Assembly: GCA_021802595.1 (NCBI GenBank)
Contig: JAJZRT010000084.1
Coordinates: 1 to 10,134, forward strand
Length of the DNA stretch: 10,134 bases
Direction: 5' to 3'
Source: Pseudomonadota bacterium
Lineage (GTDB): Bacteria; Pseudomonadota; Gammaproteobacteria; Burkholderiales; Thiobacillaceae
Below are positions 1 through 5,890 of the stretch, one piece after another (position 1 is the first letter of the stretch; each line of letters begins with the position of its first letter). The translations under genes and the position numbers were made by a program. The notes below the pieces were generated by a model. The model saw only the letters and a list, made by a program, of their open reading frames with translations. It did not search any database and was not told the origin of the DNA.

Positions 1-611
1 GGTGGCACTCGGTGCCCGGGGGCAGTCTGACATTTTCGGTGCTGTGGCGTTTCGATACCGGCCTGCAGTCGCTGGCGGGCCTGAGTCTGGTTGTGGGCCT
101 GGCGATCGCGCGCGCGGTCAACCGTCATAGTCGCCACACCGCCCGCCTGAAATGGCCCAACGATATTCTGGTGGACTACCGCAAGCTGGCGGGGATCCTG
201 GTCGAGGTGCAGGGCGACATGCATGGCGCTGCCTTTGCCATAGTGGGGGTCGGGCTGAACGTCAGGCTTGACGAAGTGCAGCGCGATGCGGTCGATCAGG
301 CCGTGGTCGACCTGGCCGAAATGGGCGTATCGGTGGGACGCAATCAGTTGCTGGCTGACTGTCTGCTGGAATTGGACGCGGCCTTGCGTGCCTTCCGGCA
401 GCATGGGTTCGCCGCACTGCGCGAGGCGTGGGAGGCGCTGGATGCCTATGCGGGCAAGGCTGTCGCGTTGTCATTGCCGGATGCGCGCAGCATCCAGGGC
501 GTGGCATGCGGGGTCGATGAAACAGGCGCATTTCTGCTGCGCGATGCACGGTCGGTCGTGAACTCGTACAGTGGTGGTGAAATCAGTTTGCGCCTGGAGG
601 GAAAACAATGA
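1..611 (+). CDS. birA: Biotin--[acetyl-CoA-carboxylase] ligase, 3' part (5' end outside window)
   Basis: This is the C-terminal part of biotin protein ligase, which activates biotin with ATP and attaches it to the carrier protein of acetyl-CoA carboxylase in the cytoplasm. The frame is open from base 3 and begins with WHSVPGGSLTFSVLWRF, the region just after the GRGRxGR biotinyl-AMP motif, which lies upstream of the window. The KWPNDI motif followed by LAGILVE and the GVGLNV motif are all visible. The end (VVNSYSGGEISLRL) fits the small SH3-like C-terminal domain. About 200 residues are present. No DNA-binding domain can be assessed because the N-terminus is missing, so it is unknown whether this is a repressor-type BirA. 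The stop TGA overlaps the coaX start (ATGA at 608-611), indicating an operon. A start at the GTG at position 12 is possible on paper but would cut into the catalytic domain, so I treat the gene as truncated by the window edge. Confidence 0.93.
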   Translation, partial: WHSVPGGSLTFSVLWRFDTGLQSLAGLSLVVGLAIARAVNRHSRHTARLKWPNDILVDYRKLAGILVEVQGDMHGAAFAIVGVGLNVRLDEVQRDAVDQAVVDLAEMGVSVGRNQLLADCLLELDAALRAFRQHGFAALREAWEALDAYAGKAVALSLPDARSIQGVACGVDETGAFLLRDARSVVNSYSGGEISLRLEGKQ

Positions 612-1342
612 GCCGAAGCCGCCTGTTGCTCGATGCCGGCAACACTAGCCTGAAATGGGCTGTGGTTGAGGGGAGACACTGGCATGCGACGGGCCGTTGC
701 GATTATGCCGACTGGACGGCCCTGGCTGCGCAGCTGAGGGCAGGTACCGACTGTTTCATCGCCAGCGTGGCCGGCGCCGCGCGCGAACAGCAAATAGCTG
801 CGCGGCTGGAGGCGGCGGGCATCGCTGCGAACTGGCTTGCGGCCGAAGCGGGTTTCGGGGAGGTGAAAAACGCTTACCAGGATCCCCGGCAACTGGGTGT
901 GGATCGCTGGATGGCGTTGATTGCGGCACGTCAGCACACCTGCGATGCAGTACTGGTCGTCTCGGTCGGAACGGCGATGACGGTGGATGCGCTGTCCGCC
1001 GCGGGCATGTTCCTGGGAGGGGTGATCGTACCTGGCATACGCCTGATGCGGCAATCGCTGCAGCAGGGAACGGCGCGGATCGATGATGCGGCGGGCGACT
1101 GGCAGGCCTTTCCGCGCGCCACCGCCGATGCCGTGCAAAGCGGGATCGTGGCGGCGCTATGCGGCGCGATCGCGCAGCAGCATGCGCGTCTGGCCGAAGT
1201 GGCCGGTTCGGCACCGCGTTGCCTGTTGACCGGAGGCGATGCTGAAACGGTGTTGTCGCATCTGAGAGTGCCGGCTGAACATGTGCCTGCGCTGGTGCTG
1301 GAAGGCATCGACTGTGTGGCGAGCGCGAGGGTCGCTTCATGA
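608..1342 (+). CDS. coaX: Type III pantothenate kinase
   Basis: CoaX phosphorylates pantothenate with ATP, the first step of coenzyme A synthesis, in the cytoplasm. The 244-residue protein is normal length for the family (Bordetella Baf is a member). Visible motifs in order are the N-terminal phosphate loop DAGNT (residues 9-13), NAYQDPRQLGVDRW (88-101) with the conserved GxDR aspartate at 99, GTAMTVD (121-127), FLGGVIVPG (135-143) and a C-terminal LLTGGDAE (207-213). The residue before the GTA motif is SV where many CoaX proteins have an aspartate; I believe this is common among betaproteobacterial members and do not regard it as damage. The ATG is preceded by TGGAGGG at 595-601 with six bases of spacing. 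It overlaps birA by four bases and the next gene by four bases (ATGA at 1339-1342), so the three genes are probably translationally coupled. Confidence 0.95.
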   Translation: MSRSRLLLDAGNTSLKWAVVEGRHWHATGRCDYADWTALAAQLRAGTDCFIASVAGAAREQQIAARLEAAGIAANWLAAEAGFGEVKNAYQDPRQLGVDRWMALIAARQHTCDAVLVVSVGTAMTVDALSAAGMFLGGVIVPGIRLMRQSLQQGTARIDDAAGDWQAFPRATADAVQSGIVAALCGAIAQQHARLAEVAGSAPRCLLTGGDAETVLSHLRVPAEHVPALVLEGIDCVASARVAS

Positions 1343-1983
1343 AATGGATTGCATGGACATTGCTGGCGGCCAACCTGGCCGTAGCGGGCTTCTTTATCGC
1401 GCGCAGCCAGTTTCCCCAGGGGAACGCGGTCCAGACGGCATCGCTGAACGTGGACCGTCTCAGTCTGCGCAGCCAGTCTGCGCCTGCGACGCAGGAAGCG
1501 GCGCCGGCTGCGGCGGCACAGGTGCTGTGCGTGGAATGGCGCGGCCTGAACCGCGATGAGTTTTCCCAGGTGCGCCAGCAACTCAAGTCGCTGGCAGGGG
1601 AGCGCGTGATGTCGTTTACGGAGGTGCCGTTGAATACGCGCCAGTGGGTCATCTTCCCGCCCCTGCCGAGCGCGGAATCGGCCGTGGCCAAATTGAGCGA
1701 ACTGGCGGCCGCCGGGCTGAAGGATGCCTTCGTGGTCAAGGACGGCGCCTGGCGCAATGCCATTTCACTTGGCCTCTATGCCGATGTCGACGCAGCCCAG
1801 CGGCGTGTCCTCGAAGCGGAAGGCAAGGGGGTGCTCGGCACCCGCGTGGAAGTCCTGCCGCGCCAGGGGACGGATTTCTACTTCGTGATTCGCAGCGAGG
1901 ATCCGGATACCCTGAAAAGCCTGAGCGGGATCAAGCAGGCCTACCCGAACAGCCGGCAGTCGCGCGTGGCCTGCCCGTCATAA
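1339..1983 (+). CDS. SPOR-domain inner-membrane protein
   Basis: This 214-residue protein is predicted to sit in the inner membrane with its bulk in the periplasm. Residues 1-22 form a single N-terminal transmembrane segment without an obvious cleavage site. A low-complexity Ala/Gln-rich linker follows (about 25-60), then a region with the pattern of SPOR-related repeats. VLCVEWRGL begins at 62, [21 protein letters not shown] covers 102-122, and [20 protein letters not shown] covers 142-161 and matches the classic SPOR repeat with a closing TDFYFVIRS strand. SPOR domains bind denuded peptidoglycan at division sites, so a septal or envelope role is plausible but not shown. Cysteines at 64 and 212 could form a disulfide. 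GAGGG at 1327-1331 precedes the ATG. The stop TAA abuts the opposing ubiA stop. Genes of this type commonly follow coaX in betaproteobacteria (recollection). Confidence 0.82.
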   Translation: MKWIAWTLLAANLAVAGFFIARSQFPQGNAVQTASLNVDRLSLRSQSAPATQEAAPAAAAQVLCVEWRGLNRDEFSQVRQQLKSLAGERVMSFTEVPLNTRQWVIFPPLPSAESAVAKLSELAAAGLKDAFVVKDGAWRNAISLGLYADVDAAQRRVLEAEGKGVLGTRVEVLPRQGTDFYFVIRSEDPDTLKSLSGIKQAYPNSRQSRVACPS

Positions 1984-2847
1984 ACCGCGCAGCAGGAAGT
2001 GCAGCGCGATGCCGCCGAATACCGCGGCGCCAAACCAGGTGTTGTGGAGGAAGGCGCGGAAGCATTGCTGCGGATCGCGGCTTCGGATCAGCTTCATGTG
2101 GTAGAGCGCAATCGCCGCCGCCACGAGCAAGCCGCCATAGAACGCCACGCCCATCCCCCGCTGCCAGCCGACCCAGCCGAGCAGTCCCAGCGTCGCCGCA
2201 TAGCATAGTGCAATGGCAACCAGGTCGTAGCGGCCGAAGGTGATGGCCGAAGTCTTGATGCCGATCCTGAGATCGTCCGCGCGGTCGACCAGCGCATATT
2301 CGGTATCGTAGGCGATCGCCCAGAAGACGTTGGCGCCCAGCAGGATCCAGGCCTCGCGCGGAACCTCGTTCCACAACGCCGCGTAGCTCATCGGGATGCC
2401 GAAGCCGAACGCAATGCCGAGATAGGCCTGCGGTATCGCCAGGAAACGCTTGGTGAAGGGGTAGCTGGCGGCCAGGAACAACGCGACGACCGATAGTTTC
2501 AGCACCAGCGTGTTGAGCGGCAGGATCAGCAGGAATGCCAGCAGGGACAAGCCCGCTGCCAGCAGCAGCGCCTCTTTGGGCGATACCTTGCCGGCGGCCA
2601 GCGGACGCTCGCGGGTGCGCGCCACGTGCGGGTCGAAATCGCGGTCGGCGTAATCGTTGATGACGCAGCCGGCCGAGCGCATCAGCACGACGCCCATTAC
2701 GAAGATCCACAGGATCAGCCAGTTCGGACTGCCATTGCTGGCGAGCCACTGGCCCCACAGCGTCGGCCACAGCAGCAACAGGATGCCGATCGGCTTGTCG
2801 AGCCGCATCAGTTTTTCGTATTCAGACAGGTGTTCGATCAGGGTCAT
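1978..2847 (-). CDS. ubiA: 4-hydroxybenzoate polyprenyltransferase
   Basis: UbiA is an integral inner-membrane enzyme that attaches the polyprenyl tail to 4-hydroxybenzoate, the second step of ubiquinone synthesis. The 289-residue product matches the roughly 290 residues of E. coli UbiA. Both aspartate-rich motifs that bind Mg-prenyl diphosphate are present: NDYADRDFD (64-72) and [12 protein letters not shown] (181-192), followed by [11 protein letters not shown]. Between and after them are about eight hydrophobic helices. I chose the ATG at 2847 because it gives the typical [21 protein letters not shown] start and overlaps the ubiC stop by four bases. The frame is open upstream as far as 3087, but that part lies inside ubiC and is not protein-like. 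The ribosome site before this ATG is weak, consistent with coupling to ubiC. The stop TGA (1978-1980) directly abuts the stop of the convergent SPOR gene. Confidence 0.96.
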   Translation of the reverse strand: MTLIEHLSEYEKLMRLDKPIGILLLLWPTLWGQWLASNGSPNWLILWIFVMGVVLMRSAGCVINDYADRDFDPHVARTRERPLAAGKVSPKEALLLAAGLSLLAFLLILPLNTLVLKLSVVALFLAASYPFTKRFLAIPQAYLGIAFGFGIPMSYAALWNEVPREAWILLGANVFWAIAYDTEYALVDRADDLRIGIKTSAITFGRYDLVAIALCYAATLGLLGWVGWQRGMGVAFYGGLLVAAAIALYHMKLIRSRDPQQCFRAFLHNTWFGAAVFGGIALHFLLRGL

Positions 2848-3407
2848 GGTGTGTCCATCGCAGGAAGGAAGACTTCGGTGACCAGCAGCGGATGATCCGA
2901 AAGGCAGAATACCGAACGTCGAGCCCACAGCGTTGGGGCAGCGATTCCGGTATGGCGGCAGGCGGCACGGTAGAGCGGATGACGCGCGTCGAGCCGCCGC
3001 ATGGCGAGGCCCAGCCGCCGGATGCGCGGGTTGGCGAACAGCGCCTCGCCGAGCGGACGCGTCCCGAGCCGCGTGATGCCGCACCAAGGGCCGCGCAGGC
3101 TGGTGCGGGGAAGCACGCTATGTGCAAATACCCTGGCCTGCCCACCCCCGAGCAACAGGACGTCGCGTGTGTACGCGTACCGTTTCGGGGGCAGTTGCAG
3201 GAGCCGGGCCTCGTCGGGAAAGGGAACGGTCAGACCGCGCGCGACCGGCTCGACGCGGAAATCGGCGTGCATCGCCTTCAGGCGGCGCGTCAACGAACCA
3301 CGGTCCGACAGCCAGCCGCGCAGCGCGCGCGGGGCACGAAAGGGATGGGCCTGCCAGCCGTGCTGCAGGCCGAACTGCCGGAGAATGCCGCGCCGGGGAG
3401 GGCTCAC
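2844..3407 (-). CDS. ubiC: Chorismate pyruvate-lyase
   Basis: UbiC removes pyruvate from chorismate to give 4-hydroxybenzoate, the first committed step of ubiquinone synthesis, and hands it to UbiA encoded next door. The 187-residue protein carries [12 protein letters not shown] (32-43), [11 protein letters not shown] (79-89), VFAHSVLP (93-100), [11 protein letters not shown] (114-124), ARRSVF (162-167) and LLVTEVFLP (174-182). By alignment with E. coli UbiC, Arg82-region RDVLL and Glu178 correspond to the active-site arginine and glutamate. The start is the GTG at 3407: the frame closes with a TAA at 3432-3434 just upstream, and no ATG lies between. The ribosome site is poor (TGGA a few bases away). 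The TGA stop at 2844-2846 overlaps the ubiA ATG. The family is poorly conserved in sequence, but the motif set and neighbour make the call secure. Confidence 0.93.
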   Translation of the reverse strand: MSPPRRGILRQFGLQHGWQAHPFRAPRALRGWLSDRGSLTRRLKAMHADFRVEPVARGLTVPFPDEARLLQLPPKRYAYTRDVLLLGGGQARVFAHSVLPRTSLRGPWCGITRLGTRPLGEALFANPRIRRLGLAMRRLDARHPLYRAACRHTGIAAPTLWARRSVFCLSDHPLLVTEVFLPAMDTP

Positions 3408-3430
3408 TGCGGGGTCCAGAAAAAAACCGC

Positions 3431-3436
3431 ATTATG
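3431..3436 (-). promoter_or_regulatory. Candidate -10 box for ubiC-ubiA
   Basis: Read on the minus strand this is CATAAT, one mismatch from TATAAT, and it is preceded by TGG, giving an extended -10 form (TGnCATAAT). It would start transcription near 3424, about 17 bases before the ubiC GTG. The region at -35 distance (around 3454-3459, TCTTCA) matches the consensus only weakly. This is a by-eye call from the single short gap that can hold the ubiC promoter. Confidence 0.4.
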
Positions 3437-3462
3437 CCAGCGCGGCGCGGACATGAAGACGG

Positions 3463-3471
3463 TGCTAGCAT
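3463..3471 (+). promoter_or_regulatory. Candidate extended -10 for the TRAP operon
   Basis: TGCTAGCAT has the TGnTAnnAT pattern of an extended -10 element (TAGCAT, four of six matches to TATAAT). It would start transcription near 3478, leaving a leader of about 32 bases that ends with a good ribosome site. The G+C-rich sequence at -35 distance (3443-3448) has no consensus -35. If real, this promoter is weak or needs an activator. It lies back to back with the ubiC -10, so the two upstream regions overlap. Confidence 0.3.
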
Positions 3472-3498
3472 GGCGGTCGCATTCCAACCATACCAAAC

Positions 3499-3504
3499 GA
3501 GGAG
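3499..3504 (+). promoter_or_regulatory. Ribosome binding site deciding the tatT start
   Basis: GAGGAG stands five bases before the ATG at 3510. The same frame is open far upstream (back to 2892), across the strand opposite ubiC, but this strong site plus the lipoprotein signal sequence immediately after the ATG fix the start here. Confidence 0.75.
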
Positions 3505-3509
3505 ACCGA

Positions 3510-4391
3510 ATGCCCTTGCGCTCCCTGCGCCTGGCCGCATGCGCGGCCCTGGCGTGCGTCCAGTTGTTCTTGTCGGGCTGCTCGACCGGCCAGCTGGTCG
3601 CGCGCGGCGCGTCGCCATTGATCGATTACGGCATGGAGGCGATGAACCGCGAGACCGACATCGAGCTCGCGCGCGAAAGCATGCCGGCCAATCTCAAGAT
3701 GATCGAGGCCCTGCTGCTTGCGGACCCGGCGAACAGTACCTACCGCATCCAGGCGGCGATGGGCTTCTACGGCTATGCCCTCGGCTTCGTCGAGGCAGCC
3801 GATCCGGATCGGGCCGTCGCGCTCTATCTGCGGGCACGCGATCATGCGCTGGCCGCGCTGGAACAGGCCGGCCTGGCGCAGGCAGGGCTCACCGGCGACA
3901 TGGCGCATCTTGACGCGGCGCTCGGGAAGCTGGACCGGCACGCGGTGCCCGCGCTGTTCTGGGCCGCATCGGCCTGGGCGAAATGCATCGAGCTGCAGCT
4001 CGACGATCCCGCGCGACTGGACGAATTGCCGCGCGTCGAGCACATGATGCGCCGTGTCCTGGCGCTGGACGAGACCTACTACTACGGCGGTGCGCACCTC
4101 TTCTTCGGCGTCTATTACGGCGCGCGCGCGCCCATGTTCGGCGGCGACTACGCGCGTGCGGCGCGGCATTTCGACCGCGCCGCAGCCATCGGCCACGGGC
4201 GCATGCTGTTCGTCGAGGTGTATCGCGCGCGCTATCTGCTCAGGCAGATGGGCGACCGCAAGGCCTTTCACGAGGTGCTTCGGCACGTGCTCGATGCGCC
4301 TGCAGGCGCCGATCCCGATCTCAATCTCGCGAATGCGCTGGCGAAGAAGGAGGCTGCTGCCTTGCTCGCCAAGGAAGAGGAATTGTTCTGA
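3510..4391 (+). CDS. tatT: TRAP-associated lipoprotein, TatT family
   Basis: This 293-residue lipoprotein resembles the TatT component of TPAT transporters, characterised in Treponema pallidum (Tp0956), where it forms a trimer of tetratricopeptide-like helical units with a pore and pairs with the binding protein TatP. Residues 1-23 are a lipoprotein signal peptide ending in the lipobox LSGC, so Cys24 is the lipid anchor. Residue 25 is Ser, not Asp, which predicts outer-membrane sorting. The mature part is almost entirely helical. It has family-like patches at IDYGMEAMNRETDIELARE (38-56), MGFYGYALGFVEAADPDRA (84-102), YYYGGAHLFFGVYYG (190-204), GGDYARAARHFDRA (211-224) and the ending LNLANALAKKEAAALLAKEEELF (271-293). 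The next gene starts within its stop codon. The function inferred is ligand delivery to, or docking of, TatP; the ligand is unknown. Confidence 0.88.
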   Translation: MPLRSLRLAACAALACVQLFLSGCSTGQLVARGASPLIDYGMEAMNRETDIELARESMPANLKMIEALLLADPANSTYRIQAAMGFYGYALGFVEAADPDRAVALYLRARDHALAALEQAGLAQAGLTGDMAHLDAALGKLDRHAVPALFWAASAWAKCIELQLDDPARLDELPRVEHMMRRVLALDETYYYGGAHLFFGVYYGARAPMFGGDYARAARHFDRAAAIGHGRMLFVEVYRARYLLRQMGDRKAFHEVLRHVLDAPAGADPDLNLANALAKKEAAALLAKEEELF

Positions 4392-5401
4392 TGATGATCA
4401 AGCTGCTCAAGACCCTGTCCATGTGTGTGTTCTTTTGGGTGGGCGCCGTGCACGCGGCCGACGGCTACGTGCTCAAATTCGCAACGCTCGCGCCGCAGGG
4501 CTCGACCTGGATGAAGATTTTCGACGCATGGGGCAAGGACCTTGCTGCGAGGAGCCAGGGACGGCTCAGCGTCAAATTCTACCCCGGGGGCATCGCAGGC
4601 GACGAGCCGGACATGCTGAAGAAGATCCGCTTCGGGCAGCTGCAGGGTGCCGCGCTGTCCGGCCATGGCATCGGCGAAATCTACCCGCCGGCGCGTATCC
4701 TCGAGGCGCCGTTCCTGTTCCGTGACCATGCCGACACCGATGCCGCGCGTGCGGCGATCCAGCCCGCGATCGACGCGGGTTTCCGGGCAAGCCAGTATGA
4801 GCTGCTGGCCTGGATGGAAGTCGGCAACATCCACTTTTTCTCGACCCGTCCGCTGGCCAGCCTCGACGAACTCGCGCAGCGCCGCATCTGGCAATGGCAG
4901 GGCGATCGCTTCATCGACGCCTTCTTCGACGCCAACGGCTGGTCGCCGGTCGCGCTGCCGATCACCGAGGTGTATCCCGCGCTGTCCACGGGGCTCGTCG
5001 ATACCGTCGTCAGCACGCCGCTCGCCAGCATCGCCATGCAATGGGCTGGCAAGACCCCTTACATGAGTACGCAGCCGGTGGCGACCGGCATCGGCGCCGT
5101 GGTGGTGTCCTCGCGGTTCTATGCCAGCCTGCCGCCCGATCTGCAGGCACTGCTGAAAAGCACGGGCGGGCCGCTGTCGCAGAAATTGATCGCCGACACG
5201 CGGCGTGACGACCAGACAGCGCTCGCGCTCCTCGCGAAGCGCACCCAGCCGCTGCAGGGGATGCAGACGATCAACCTCGCCGAACAGGCCGCGCTCTCGC
5301 GCAAGGCGGTTGCCGCACTCGAGTCGCGCCACTACCTCGCGGCCGAACTGGACCGGCAGGTCGATGCGGTGCTGGCGCGCCGCCGCGGCGGAACGAAATA
5401 G
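4391..5401 (+). CDS. tatP: TRAP transporter solute-binding protein, DctP/TatP type
   Basis: This 336-residue periplasmic binding protein captures a solute for the DctQM membrane pair. Residues 1-22 are a Sec signal peptide with likely cleavage at AVHA/AD. The mature protein starts with YVLKFATLAPQGSTWMKIFDAWGKDL, typical of DctP, followed by LSVKFYPGGIAGDEPDMLKKIRFGQLQGA (59-87), the hinge-region stretch IWQWQGDRFIDAFFDANGWSPVALPITEVYPALSTGLVDTV (166-206) and QWAGKTPYMST (217-227). In ordinary DctP proteins the stretch around 166 reads IRVP, with an arginine that clamps a substrate carboxylate; here the position aligned by eye is Trp167. The first of two ATGs (4391 and 4394) is preferred because AGGAAGAGGA at 4372-4381 is better spaced. 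That ATG shares its first base with the tatT stop. The name tatP is given by position beside tatT and by this motif; the ligand cannot be predicted. Confidence 0.9.
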   Translation: MMIKLLKTLSMCVFFWVGAVHAADGYVLKFATLAPQGSTWMKIFDAWGKDLAARSQGRLSVKFYPGGIAGDEPDMLKKIRFGQLQGAALSGHGIGEIYPPARILEAPFLFRDHADTDAARAAIQPAIDAGFRASQYELLAWMEVGNIHFFSTRPLASLDELAQRRIWQWQGDRFIDAFFDANGWSPVALPITEVYPALSTGLVDTVVSTPLASIAMQWAGKTPYMSTQPVATGIGAVVVSSRFYASLPPDLQALLKSTGGPLSQKLIADTRRDDQTALALLAKRTQPLQGMQTINLAEQAALSRKAVAALESRHYLAAELDRQVDAVLARRRGGTK

Positions 5402-5890
5402 GTGCGCACGCTCTTGCGTGCCTGCCGGCGCCTGGAGGAGACTCTGACCCGGCTCGAACTCGGCGTGGCGCTGCTCGCTTTCGCCGCCATGCTGTCGCTG
5501 TCGGTCATCGACATCGTCGGACGCAATCTGTTCAATGCCTCCTTGCCAGGTGGGGATGTCCTGCAGCGCCACTTGGTGCTGTGGGTGGCGCTGCCCGGTG
5601 CCGCGCTCGCCGTCGCTGCGCAGCGCCACCTGCGTCTCGACCCGGCCAATCTGGCCGCGCGTCCGCGCTGGCGCAGGTGGACCGCCCTGCCGTTTAACGT
5701 CGGCGCGGCCCTGGTGTGCGCGCTGCTGGCCAGGGCGGCGTGGGCCTATTGGCTGGATGAATGGCAGCACGCAGCCAGTGAAGGCGCGTGGCTCGCCAGA
5801 ATGGGGCTGATCCTGCCGGCTTCCTTTGCGCTGCTGACGCTCCATTTCCTGCTGCGCGCGGCGCTGGCGAACAGGGAGGACGAGGCGTGA
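5402..5890 (+). CDS. dctQ: TRAP transporter small membrane subunit, DctQ type
   Basis: This 162-residue inner-membrane protein is the small Q subunit, which scaffolds the DctM transport subunit and helps dock the binding protein. Four hydrophobic segments are visible at about 20-40, 55-73, 94-113 and 132-152, as expected for the family. The stretch SVIDIVGRNLFNASLPGGDVLQRHLVLWVALPGAALA (34-70) followed by QRHLRLD is characteristic of DctQ proteins. The start is a GTG at 5402, directly after the TAG of tatP with no spacing, and its ribosome site is weak (GGAACGAA at 5390-5397). Translation therefore probably depends on ribosomes finishing tatP. It overlaps dctM by four bases (GTGA at 5887-5890). 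Small subunits diverge rapidly, so identity rests partly on context. Confidence 0.9.
   Translation: MRTLLRACRRLEETLTRLELGVALLAFAAMLSLSVIDIVGRNLFNASLPGGDVLQRHLVLWVALPGAALAVAAQRHLRLDPANLAARPRWRRWTALPFNVGAALVCALLARAAWAYWLDEWQHAASEGAWLARMGLILPASFALLTLHFLLRAALANREDEA
5874..5880 (+). promoter_or_regulatory. Ribosome binding site deciding the dctM GTG start
   Basis: GGGAGGA lies six bases before the GTG at 5887. The reading frame is open back to an ATG at 5788, but that would add 33 hydrophilic residues overlapping dctQ. The strong site here and the family-like N-terminus (MTSPLFALLALLGMPLFVVLG) favour the GTG. Confidence 0.75.

Noticed and set aside
968..990. Loss of a catalytic aspartate in CoaX (SV before GTAMTVD)
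   Set aside because: The aspartates in DAGNT, GVDR and TVD are all present, and I recall Ser at this position in related betaproteobacterial enzymes, so this looks like lineage variation.
1986..2008. A possible terminator hairpin after the SPOR gene (CGCGC / GCGCG arms)
   Set aside because: The arms are only five bases, the loop is 13 bases, and no T-run follows on either strand; it lies within the ubiA coding end.
3420..3426. A run of seven A (seven T on the minus strand) that could be a terminator tail
   Set aside because: No stable G+C hairpin precedes it on the minus strand in the right place, and it lies between the ubiC -10 box and its start codon, so it is more likely part of the leader.
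2892..3509. A long N-terminal extension of the TatT frame, open back to 2892 on the plus strand
   Set aside because: It runs opposite ubiC, has shadow-like Arg/Gly/Ala-rich composition, and would bury the lipoprotein signal peptide. The GAGGAG site and ATG at 3510 explain the start.
4119..4132. A 14-base alternating GC palindrome (Z-DNA-like or protein site)
   Set aside because: It sits inside tatT and encodes a normal Gly-Ala-Arg-Ala stretch; such runs are expected by chance in G+C-rich coding DNA.
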